DNA of 16,148 nucleotides, from the NCBI GenBank assembly GCA_011322755.1, contig DRLZ01000425.1, forward strand, positions 1-16,148, read 5' to 3'. Shown piece by piece: positions 7,388 through 14,699 of the stretch. The translations under genes were made by a program, and so were the position numbers. Under the pieces are notes generated by a model. That model ran no database searches, was not told where the DNA came from, and worked only from the letters and a program-made list of their open reading frames with translations. How positions within the stretch are numbered: the first letter of the stretch is position 1; each line of letters begins with the position of its first letter. Origin of the DNA: Crenotrichaceae bacterium (GTDB lineage Bacteria > Pseudomonadota > Gammaproteobacteria > Methylococcales > DRLZ01).

Positions 7388-10162
7388 ATGGCAGCGCAGC
7401 CAAAAGACATCAAGGAAACTATTGAATTTACATTGAATGGCATCCCTGTTCATGCCCAAAATGATGAGACCATCATCCAGGCGGCGAAACGCAGTGGCGT
7501 AGAAATACCACACCTGTGTTATTCCGAGAGCCTGCGTGCGGATGGCAATTGTCGTGCCTGTGTGGTTGAAATCGAGGGTGAACGCGTGCTGGCTCCTTCA
7601 TGCTGGCGCAAACCTGCAGAAGGGATGAAAGTCACCACGAATAGTGAGCGCGTACTCAAATCACAACGCATGGTACTTGAATTACTCGCGTCAGATATGC
7701 CAAATCAGGGTGATTCCCCCTACCGCAAGGATTCTGAGCTCGATTACTGGACAAAGCAACTCAATGTCGGCAAGCCTCGCTTTGCACAACGCCAGCAAAC
7801 CCCCGAGGATAATTCGCACCCTGCCATTTCAGTCAACCTGGATGCTTGCATTCAGTGCACACGTTGTGTTCGTGCCTGTCGTGAAGAGCAAGTCAATGAT
7901 GTCCTGGGTTATGCATTCAGAGGCAGTCATTCAGAAGTGGTTTTTGATCTCAACGACCGGCTCGGTGACAGCACCTGTGTCGCCTGTGGTGAATGTGTAC
8001 AAGCATGTCCGACCGGGGCGTTAATGCCAGCCAATCAAGTGGGACTGCAAAATATTGACAAAACAGTTGACTCAACCTGCCCTTACTGCGGTGTCGGCTG
8101 TTTGATTACTTACCATGTTCAAGACAACACCATACTTTACACAGAAGGCCGAGAAGAAGGTCCTGCCAATAAAGGCCGCCTCTGTGTAAAAGGTCGATAT
8201 GGTTTTGACTATATCCATAACCCCTTGCGGTTGACAAAACCATTAATCCGTCGCGATGGTGTCGCTAAAACTACCGAACTACTTGACCCTGATGACATGG
8301 ATAAAGTGTTCCACGAAGCAAGCTGGGATGAAGCACTAGACTTTGCAGCCAACGGCTTTCGTAAAATTATCGATGAAAATGGAGCCGATGCACTGGCTGG
8401 TCTGGGTTCAGCCAAAGGCAGTAATGAAGAGGCTTATCTGTTCCAGAAATTGATTCGCACTGCATTCGGCACAAACAATGTCGACCATTGTACGCGCTTA
8501 TGTCACGCATCTTCAGTTGTTGCATTGCTGGAAGGAATTGGCTCAGGCGCAGTGTCCAACCCAGTTGAAGATGTCTTGTTATCCGAAGTCATTTTTTTAA
8601 TCGGCTCCAATCCGACAGTCAATCACCCGGTTGATGCATCGGTTATCAAAAATGCTGTACAGCAAGGCGCCAAACTGATTGTACTGGATCCTCGACGCAC
8701 TGAGATTGCCCGTCATGCTTCACATTATCTAGCCTTCCGCGCTGACTCAGATGTTGCCTTGTTAAACGGTATCATGCGCGCAATTCTGGATGAAGGACTG
8801 GAAAACACATCTTATATTCAGCAACATACTGAAAACTTTGATGCTTTACGCGAACATCTCAAAGATTACAGCCCGGAAGCTGTCGCTCCAATTTGTGGCA
8901 TTGATGCCGACACCATTCGTGAAGTTGCACGCTTATATGCGTCTTCAAAAGCCTCGATGATCTTATGGGGCATGGGTGTCTCGCAACATATCCACGGTAC
9001 TGACAACGCACGCTGTCTGATTGCGCTTGCCTTGATGACAGGCCAGATTGGACGACCAGGAACTGGCTTGCACCCGTTACGCGGTCAAAACAACGTCCAG
9101 GGCGCATCAGATGTCGGCCTGATCCCGATGGTATATCCTGATTACCTGCCTGTCGATAATCAGGAAAACCAGACTCGATTTGAAAAACTCTGGAACAAAC
9201 CACTGAGTCCAGCACCCGGATTAACCACAGTCGAAATGGTTCATGCTGCAGACAATCATCAAGTCAAAGGCATGTATGTCGAAGGTGAAAATCCGGCGAT
9301 GTCCGATCCAAATCAAAATCATGCAAGACAAGCCTTTGCTAAACTACAACATCTTGTTGTACAGGATATCTTTCTGACTGAAACTGCAGGTTTTGCAGAT
9401 GTTATTCTTCCTGCCTCTGCCTTTTACGAAAAGACCGGAACGTTCACAAATACGGATCGTCGCGTACAAATGGGACGACAAGTCGTCAATCCACCCGGTG
9501 ATGCCAGACAGGATTTATGGATTATCCAGGAAATTGCCAATCGATTGGGTGAAAACTGGAACTATAACGGCGCACAACAAGTTTTCAGCGAAATGAGGCG
9601 GGCAATGGACAGTATTGCCGGAATGACCTGGGAACGCCTGGAAACCGAAGAATCACTGACATATCCACTGGAAAAAGAAGGTGATGCAGGTACACCGATC
9701 ATTTTTACCCATGGTTTTCCGACAGACAATGGTCGTGGTCGTTTTGTCCCTGCAAGCTACTCACAAGCCGATGAATTGCCTGACCTTGACTATCCATTCA
9801 TATTAATTACCGGACGCGAACTGGAGCACTGGCATACAGGCAGTATGACCCGCCACGCAAGCAAACTCGATGCAATCCAACAAGATCCTGTTGTCTCCCT
9901 GAATCCCAAGCTTATGGCGTCACTCGATATTGAAGCTGGTGATACAGTGACATTAGAGTCGCGTCGAGGTCGTGTGACTGCCTATGCCAGGCCAGATCTT
10001 GGTATTGCTGAAAACACAGTGTTTATGGCTTTTTGCTATAACGAAGCAAGCGCTAACCTGCTAACGAATGAAGCATTGGATCCTTATGGTAAAATCCCCG
10101 AGTTCAAATTTTGCGCCATCACCCTGAAAGCTGGCGGTACGATAGGCGCACGCATCCATTGA
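7388..10162 (+). CDS. fdh1A: Formate dehydrogenase alpha subunit (Mo/W-bis-MGD catalytic)
   Basis: This 924-residue catalytic subunit oxidises formate to CO2. N-terminal iron-sulfur region: a [2Fe-2S] ferredoxin domain (Cys44, 55, 58, 72), then two [4Fe-4S] sets, C-I-Q-C-T-R-C-V-R-A-C (154-164) and C-V-A-C-G-E-C-V-Q-A-C (197-207). The molybdopterin domain opens with a further [4Fe-4S] set (Cys231, 234, 238, 266) and the conserved Lys268. Cys372, in T-R-L-C-H-A-S-S, is at the metal-ligand position, so this is a Cys and not a selenocysteine enzyme; His373 follows as usual. The C-terminal cofactor-binding region includes G-R-E-L-E-H-W-H-T-G-S-M (809-820). Length and domain order fit Fdh1A/FdsA-type NAD-linked enzymes. 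GGAG at 7375-7378 supports ATG 7388. Sequence alone does not tell Mo from W. No fdhD or fdsD homologue follows. Confidence 0.93.
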   Translation: MAAQPKDIKETIEFTLNGIPVHAQNDETIIQAAKRSGVEIPHLCYSESLRADGNCRACVVEIEGERVLAPSCWRKPAEGMKVTTNSERVLKSQRMVLELLASDMPNQGDSPYRKDSELDYWTKQLNVGKPRFAQRQQTPEDNSHPAISVNLDACIQCTRCVRACREEQVNDVLGYAFRGSHSEVVFDLNDRLGDSTCVACGECVQACPTGALMPANQVGLQNIDKTVDSTCPYCGVGCLITYHVQDNTILYTEGREEGPANKGRLCVKGRYGFDYIHNPLRLTKPLIRRDGVAKTTELLDPDDMDKVFHEASWDEALDFAANGFRKIIDENGADALAGLGSAKGSNEEAYLFQKLIRTAFGTNNVDHCTRLCHASSVVALLEGIGSGAVSNPVEDVLLSEVIFLIGSNPTVNHPVDASVIKNAVQQGAKLIVLDPRRTEIARHASHYLAFRADSDVALLNGIMRAILDEGLENTSYIQQHTENFDALREHLKDYSPEAVAPICGIDADTIREVARLYASSKASMILWGMGVSQHIHGTDNARCLIALALMTGQIGRPGTGLHPLRGQNNVQGASDVGLIPMVYPDYLPVDNQENQTRFEKLWNKPLSPAPGLTTVEMVHAADNHQVKGMYVEGENPAMSDPNQNHARQAFAKLQHLVVQDIFLTETAGFADVILPASAFYEKTGTFTNTDRRVQMGRQVVNPPGDARQDLWIIQEIANRLGENWNYNGAQQVFSEMRRAMDSIAGMTWERLETEESLTYPLEKEGDAGTPIIFTHGFPTDNGRGRFVPASYSQADELPDLDYPFILITGRELEHWHTGSMTRHASKLDAIQQDPVVSLNPKLMASLDIEAGDTVTLESRRGRVTAYARPDLGIAENTVFMAFCYNEASANLLTNEALDPYGKIPEFKFCAITLKAGGTIGARIH

Positions 10163-10448
10163 TTACTTGAAGAATAAACGCCTGTCGACATGAGTTGAAG
10201 ATACACAAGAAAAATACTCATAATCTCATTAACGATTAAAACATACAGAGAATTGTAATCAAGCAGATTAACTCACTTTACCTATTGACTTTTGAGCCAA
10301 AATCCTTCACTTTAACCAACTGGCGGAGGCGTATTCAGAATCAAATTAAAGTCGTTCGTCTCACAAAAACGCTCCACTTCATTTCGAATGGTATCAAACG
10401 CATTACCTTGAATTTAGTATTACTAGTATAACGTTTAGGAGGAACTTG
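10163..10448. other. Intergenic region holding the xoxF leader and promoter
   Basis: These 286 bases separate fdh1A from xoxF. No canonical intrinsic terminator follows fdh1A; only a weak ATGAGT/ACTCAT dyad near 10190 was noticed. TTGACT near 10286 is -35-like, but its -10 partner is poor. TATAAC at 10427-10432 is too close to the ribosome site to act as a normal -10. A 33-codon open stretch lies on the opposite strand at 10312-10413. Confidence 0.5.
10437..10442 (+). promoter_or_regulatory. Strong Shine-Dalgarno of xoxF
   Basis: AGGAGG, near-perfect to anti-SD, lies 6 nt before ATG 10449. It favours that ATG over the overlapping in-frame TTG at 10446. It is the strongest ribosome site seen in the window and fits a very highly translated enzyme. 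Confidence 0.8.
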
Positions 10449-12278
10449 ATGAAAAAGCCTGTAACTCGTTGGCTGCTCGCGTCTGCAGTCGCATCATCTC
10501 TGGCACTACCTGGGCTCGCTTCAGCAAATAGCGAAGTCGAAGCGCTGACCAAAAACCCTGATAACTGGGCGACCTGGGGCGGTGATTATTATGGACAACG
10601 CTATAGCAAGCTTGACCAGATCAACAGCAAAAATGTTAAAACCTTACAACCAGTCTCCACCTTCTCCACAGGGGTATTACGCGGACATGAAGGTGGACCG
10701 ATCGTTGTAAACGACATTGTATATATCCACACTCCATTTCCAAATATTGTCTACGCAATCAACCAGGCAGATCAGAGCATCATCTGGGAGTATAAACCCG
10801 AGCAGAACGAACAAGAAACTCTACCTGTGATGTGTTGCGATACTGTCAACCGTGGTCTGGCTTATGGTGATGGAAAAATCTACCTGCAACAATCTGATAC
10901 AACCCTGGTTGCTCTCGATGCCAAAACCGGTAAAAAAGTCTGGGCAGTCAAAAATGGTGATCCAAAGCTAGGGCAAACCAATACCAACTCACCGCTTGTT
11001 GTTAAAGACAAAGTATTAACCGGTATTTCCGGTGGTGAATTTGGCGTACGTGGTTTCATTGCCGCCTATAATACCAAGGACGGAACTCTGGCGTGGAAAG
11101 CATACAGTGTCGGTACTGACGATCAGGTTAAACTTGATCCCAAAAAAACCACTGTAATGGGCAAACCTGTCGGCAAGGATTCCAGTCTCAAGAGCTGGGA
11201 AGGCGACCAATGGAAAATTGGTGGTGGTACAACCTGGGGATGGTATAGCTACGATCCTGCATTAAATCTGATCTATTACGGTAGTGGTAACCCAAGCACA
11301 TGGAATCCTGTACAGCGACCTGGTGATAACAAATGGTCAATGACGATCTGGGCACGTGATGCTGATACCGGTGTTGCAAAGTGGGTTTATCAAATGACTC
11401 CGCATGATGAGTGGGATTATGACGGTATCAACGAAATGGTACTGGCTGACCAGGAGATTGGCGGCAAAACCCGTAAAACGCTGGTTCACTTTGATCGCAA
11501 TGGTTTTGGTTATACACTTGATCGCGAAACGGGTGAGTTACTGGTTGCCAAACCTTATGACATGGCGCTTAACTGGGCTGATAAAGTTGACATGAGTACA
11601 GGACGACCTGTCGTTGCTGAAAAGTACAGTACTGAAGCAAACGGTGAAGATGAAAATACCACTGATGTTTGCCCTGCTGCACTTGGCTTCAAGAATCAGG
11701 GTCCTTCCTCGTATTCACCTAAAACCAAATTGTTCTATATTCCAGGTAACCACTTGTGCATGGACTATGAACCATTTGAAATCGAGTACACAGCGGGTCA
11801 GCCTTATGTTGGCGCAACATTATCCATGTTCCCAGCTGGCAGAGATGCGTTAACTGGCAAAAAAGATGGTTCAACCAATCTTGGTCAGTTCACTGGCTGG
11901 GATGCAACCAAAGGCAAAATGGTCTGGTCTTATAAAGAACCATTCTCTGTCTGGTCTGGCGTTGTCTCAACTGCAGGTAACGTTGTATTCCATGGCACTC
12001 TGGAAGGCTACCTGAAAGCTCGTGATGCCACCACAGGTAAAGAGCTTTACAGGTTTAAAACAGCTTCTGGTATTATCGGCAACGTTAATACATGGGCATA
12101 CAAAGGCAAACAATACGTTGGCGTACTGTCTGGTTTAGGCGGTTGGGCTGGTATTGGTATGGCTGCTGGGCTTGAAGGTGATACTGAAGGTCTGGGTGCT
12201 GTAGGTGCATATAAATCACTTGGGAATTTCACCAAACTGGGTGGCGTTTTCACAGTATTTGCATTACCTGGAAAATAA
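10449..12278 (+). CDS. xoxF: Lanthanide-dependent PQQ methanol dehydrogenase XoxF
   Basis: This is a 609-residue periplasmic quinoprotein that oxidises methanol with PQQ and passes electrons to a c-type cytochrome. A signal peptide ends near A-S-A (24-26). The mature part has the eight-bladed propeller of PQQ alcohol dehydrogenases, with the vicinal disulfide Cys129-Cys130 (V-M-C-C-D-T-V-N-R-G) over PQQ. Metal and active-site residues include Glu197 (G-G-E-F-G), Asn281 (G-S-G-N), catalytic Asp323 and Asp325 in W-D-Y-D-G. The Asp two residues after the catalytic Asp is the lanthanide marker; calcium-type MxaF has Ala there. Arg350 (H-F-D-R) is also conserved. The whole looks closest to the XoxF5 clade by memory, which I could not test. 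ATG 10449 is chosen for its AGGAGG at 6 nt. A strong terminator follows at 12299. No mxaI-like small subunit follows. Confidence 0.95.
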   Translation: MKKPVTRWLLASAVASSLALPGLASANSEVEALTKNPDNWATWGGDYYGQRYSKLDQINSKNVKTLQPVSTFSTGVLRGHEGGPIVVNDIVYIHTPFPNIVYAINQADQSIIWEYKPEQNEQETLPVMCCDTVNRGLAYGDGKIYLQQSDTTLVALDAKTGKKVWAVKNGDPKLGQTNTNSPLVVKDKVLTGISGGEFGVRGFIAAYNTKDGTLAWKAYSVGTDDQVKLDPKKTTVMGKPVGKDSSLKSWEGDQWKIGGGTTWGWYSYDPALNLIYYGSGNPSTWNPVQRPGDNKWSMTIWARDADTGVAKWVYQMTPHDEWDYDGINEMVLADQEIGGKTRKTLVHFDRNGFGYTLDRETGELLVAKPYDMALNWADKVDMSTGRPVVAEKYSTEANGEDENTTDVCPAALGFKNQGPSSYSPKTKLFYIPGNHLCMDYEPFEIEYTAGQPYVGATLSMFPAGRDALTGKKDGSTNLGQFTGWDATKGKMVWSYKEPFSVWSGVVSTAGNVVFHGTLEGYLKARDATTGKELYRFKTASGIIGNVNTWAYKGKQYVGVLSGLGGWAGIGMAAGLEGDTEGLGAVGAYKSLGNFTKLGGVFTVFALPGK

Positions 12279-12298
12279 TCAATCGATGATTATGTAAT

Positions 12299-12325
12299 AA
12301 AAGCCCGGCAATGCCGGGCTTTTTT
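12299..12325 (+). terminator. Intrinsic terminator after xoxF
   Basis: GCCCGGC (12303-12309), an AAT loop and GCCGGGC (12313-12319) form a perfect GC stem. It is extended by A-U pairs (12299-12302 with 12320-12323) and ends in a run of six T. It starts 21 nt after the xoxF stop. It should make most xoxF transcripts end here and reduce read-through into xoxJ. Confidence 0.93.
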
Positions 12326-12358
12326 ATGCTCTATCACTTTGTCACCCGTCATCATCCA

Positions 12359-12387
12359 TTGTCGTAATCATCCAGATACATTACGAT
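12359..12387 (+). promoter_or_regulatory. Candidate promoter of xoxJ
   Basis: TTGTCG (12359-12364) and TACGAT (12382-12387) are separated by 17 bp, each matching 4 of 6 sigma-70 consensus bases. The pair sits between the xoxF terminator and the xoxJ start, where a separate promoter would be needed. The match quality is ordinary. Confidence 0.35.
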
Positions 12388-12417
12388 ACTTGTTTCAACA
12401 ACAAAGACCCTTACACC

Positions 12418-13254
12418 ATGACAAAAGCATTATTACACTCTCTCATAGCAGGACTGTTATTCTCAACAACTTTTCTGGTAACGGCCAAGGAATCTGCATT
12501 TAAAGTATGCGCTGACCCTGTTAATCCGCCTGTCTCAAATAAAGCAGGAAAGGGTTTTGAAAATGAAATTGCAAGCTTGTTTGCAAATCAGCGAGACCAG
12601 AAAATCGAATATACCTGGTTTCCACAACGGATCGGTTTTATTCGCAACACATTAAAATCCTATAATCCCGAGACTGAGGAATTTAAATGTGATGTCGTCG
12701 TGGGCGTACCGACAGGGTACGAACTGACCGCAACAACCAAACCCTATTATCGCTCCACTTATGTCTTACTCTACCCGAAGAACAAAGGTTGGGATAACAT
12801 CAAAACGGCCGAAGACATCATGCAGCTCAGCGAATCGCAGCGAGAAAATATTCGTATCGCCATGTTTGATCGCGGTCCTGGTACAACCTGGGTTATCAAT
12901 CATGGATTAATTGACCAGGGTATTCCCTATCAAACCATGACAGGTGATGGAAGCCTGAATACGTCAATGATGATAGACGAGGAATTTGCCAAGGATAAAA
13001 TTGACATGGCGATTTTATGGGGGCCAACAGCGGCATACGTATACACCGTCAACCCTGGTAAATTTGCAATGATACCAATGCAGTCTACAGCAAAGCTAAA
13101 ATTTGATTTTCCCATGTCTATGGGGGTCCGACGTCAAGATAAAAAATTTCTGAATCAATTGAATCAATTGATCGATAAAAACCAAACTGCAATCACAGAA
13201 ATCCTGAGGTCACATAACATTCCACTCGTTGATGATAAAGGTCAACTATTGTAA
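12418..13254 (+). CDS. xoxJ: XoxJ, periplasmic binding-protein-like partner of XoxF
   Basis: This 278-residue protein belongs to the MxaJ/XoxJ family of quinoprotein-dehydrogenase-associated solute-binding-like proteins. A signal peptide ends near V-T-A (21-23). Diagnostic stretches include V-C-A-D-P-V-N-P-P-V-S (30-40), G-F-E-N-E-I-A (46-52), W-F-P-Q-R-I-G-F-I-R-N-T-L (67-79), C-D-V-V-V-G-V-P-T-G-Y (91-101) and P-Y-Y-R-S-T-Y (109-115). Cys31 and Cys91 may pair. The family is thought to help activate or mature the dehydrogenase in the periplasm; the mechanism is not settled and no ligand can be read from sequence. It follows xoxF by 139 nt but behind a strong terminator, so it probably has its own promoter or depends on read-through. 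The ribosome site before ATG 12418 is weak. Confidence 0.9.
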   Translation: MTKALLHSLIAGLLFSTTFLVTAKESAFKVCADPVNPPVSNKAGKGFENEIASLFANQRDQKIEYTWFPQRIGFIRNTLKSYNPETEEFKCDVVVGVPTGYELTATTKPYYRSTYVLLYPKNKGWDNIKTAEDIMQLSESQRENIRIAMFDRGPGTTWVINHGLIDQGIPYQTMTGDGSLNTSMMIDEEFAKDKIDMAILWGPTAAYVYTVNPGKFAMIPMQSTAKLKFDFPMSMGVRRQDKKFLNQLNQLIDKNQTAITEILRSHNIPLVDDKGQLL

Positions 13255-13437
13255 TTTCTATGATCTGTGTTGTACTGACATCTGTTTTCTGTATTTCGCA
13301 CACCACCTTGCGCAGAATTTGCATTGCAGCGGGTTTTTTGAAATCTCCAACAAATCTTTGTTAACTCGATAAGGTCTATTTTCAACATTAACCTAAAAAC
13401 ACCATTAATTCAAAGATAACAACCCGTTAACACCAAA

Positions 13438-14607
13438 GTGATCAACACAACATACCATGCACTGGTACTCAATTTTCACCAGCCAGCAGGTAATCTTCAA
13501 GCATTGCTTGAACACCAACCCTGGGATACCGAGCAAATTCTGTTTGCGCTGGACCGAATGCCACGAACCCTCCTGCCCTATGAGGATGTAGCTCGCGTTC
13601 ATTTATCTCTTTCAGGCACCTTACTGGAGACCTTGGCCAACCCTGAATTCCAGCAACGCGTTTATGGTATTGTTGACTGTGGATCATTACTTTGGCAGCT
13701 TCAAAATAAACGTCTTTTCAATATTCTGGGGACTGGTTATTACCACCCTGTCCTTCCGCTGATTCCAGAAGCCGATCACAAAGAACATCTGCTACGCTGG
13801 CGCGGGATTGCTGAACACTTGTTCTGGCGTACTAATTTTCAAGGCTTCTGGCCTCCTGAAATGGGCTTCAGCATGGAATTGATACCACTCATCAAGCAAA
13901 TGGGATATCAATATGTATTGGTTGACAGCAACAATGTTGAAGCTGTCACACCGATGTCATGGGCTGAATTACGCTATCGACCCCATATTGCCAGGCATTC
14001 TGACCATGAAATCATCGTCATAGTGCGTGATCGAGAATTATCTGACGCACAGGAATCAGGTATGGACTATTGCTGGTTTGCCAGCGAAGTCTATCAGCGC
14101 AGTAAAGACTGCAACTTCCCCCCATTGATAACAACTTGCACAGACGGCGATAATGGTGGCTGGTTTCGCAATGCCACAGAAGGCAGCAATTTCTGGACTG
14201 GTTTCTATACTGATTTGCTGGATTCAGCAAGAGCTGATTCAGCGGCAATACAGCCAACGTTCATCCACGACTATATTGATCAACATGGGATACACGGCGA
14301 AGTTCACATTGATACTGCCGCCTGGAATACAGGCTGGCACCATGGCAAGGAGTTCATTCAATGGACGGGTTCACAGACTCAAAAAGACGCATTGGCGCGT
14401 ATCCGTGAAGTGAGCCGGAGGGTTCATGACGCCCGCTGGCAGGCTGGAATACATCATGCTGACCAGCAACATCATGACATAATCGAAGAAGCCATGTGGC
14501 ATTTGCTTCGCGCTGAAACCAGTTGTCATTTTTATTGGGGTGAAGCCTGGGTAGACCGCTGTCACCAAGACCTGGATGACGCGATCCAGGTATTACATAA
14601 CCTTTAA
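13438..14607 (+). CDS. Glycoside hydrolase family 57 protein (first of a tandem pair)
   Basis: This 389-residue cytoplasmic protein has no signal peptide. GH57 conserved regions appear in order: H-Q-P (14-16); T-G-Y-Y-H-P-V-L-P-L-I-P (99-110); G-F-W-P-P-E-M-G-F-S (136-145), where Glu141 is the expected nucleophile; and T-D-G-D-N-G-G-W-F (235-243), where Asp236 is the likely acid/base. A C-terminal H-L-L-R-A-E-T-S-C-H-F-Y-W-G (355-368) follows. GH57 enzymes include alpha-amylases, 4-alpha-glucanotransferases and branching enzymes that act on glycogen or maltodextrin; the exact activity cannot be told here. It starts at GTG 13438, with a TAA 15 nt before it in frame and no good Shine-Dalgarno. 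HQP so close to the N-terminus supports this start. The second GH57 gene begins 92 nt after the stop. Confidence 0.85.
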   Translation: MINTTYHALVLNFHQPAGNLQALLEHQPWDTEQILFALDRMPRTLLPYEDVARVHLSLSGTLLETLANPEFQQRVYGIVDCGSLLWQLQNKRLFNILGTGYYHPVLPLIPEADHKEHLLRWRGIAEHLFWRTNFQGFWPPEMGFSMELIPLIKQMGYQYVLVDSNNVEAVTPMSWAELRYRPHIARHSDHEIIVIVRDRELSDAQESGMDYCWFASEVYQRSKDCNFPPLITTCTDGDNGGWFRNATEGSNFWTGFYTDLLDSARADSAAIQPTFIHDYIDQHGIHGEVHIDTAAWNTGWHHGKEFIQWTGSQTQKDALARIREVSRRVHDARWQAGIHHADQQHHDIIEEAMWHLLRAETSCHFYWGEAWVDRCHQDLDDAIQVLHNL

Positions 14608-14684
14608 ACAGATAGCGAATCAACAAGTGAAATCGTCCACACTACTTGAAGACGGCTTGAGCATTCAAACACACAAACACTGAG

Positions 14685-14689
14685 AAGGA
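14685..14689 (+). promoter_or_regulatory. Ribosome binding site of the second GH57 gene
   Basis: AAGGA within GAGAAGGA lies 10 nt before ATG 14700. It fixes the start of the partial gene that runs off the right edge. Confidence 0.6.
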
Positions 14690-14699
14690 TAAACAATCA

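Noticed and set aside
7644..8024. 126-codon plus-strand ORF in another frame
   Set aside because: It overlaps the iron-sulfur region of fdh1A out of frame; the in-frame cysteine motifs are decisive.
8859..9215. 118-codon minus-strand ORF
   Set aside because: It is antisense to the middle of the well-supported formate dehydrogenase alpha subunit.
10285..10315. Promoter with TTGACT upstream of xoxF
   Set aside because: The hexamer at 17 bp downstream (CACTTT) is a poor -10, so the pair was not called as a feature.
13290..13345. Possible terminator after xoxJ
   Set aside because: There is a T-run at about 13334-13339, but the preceding bases do not form a convincing GC stem.
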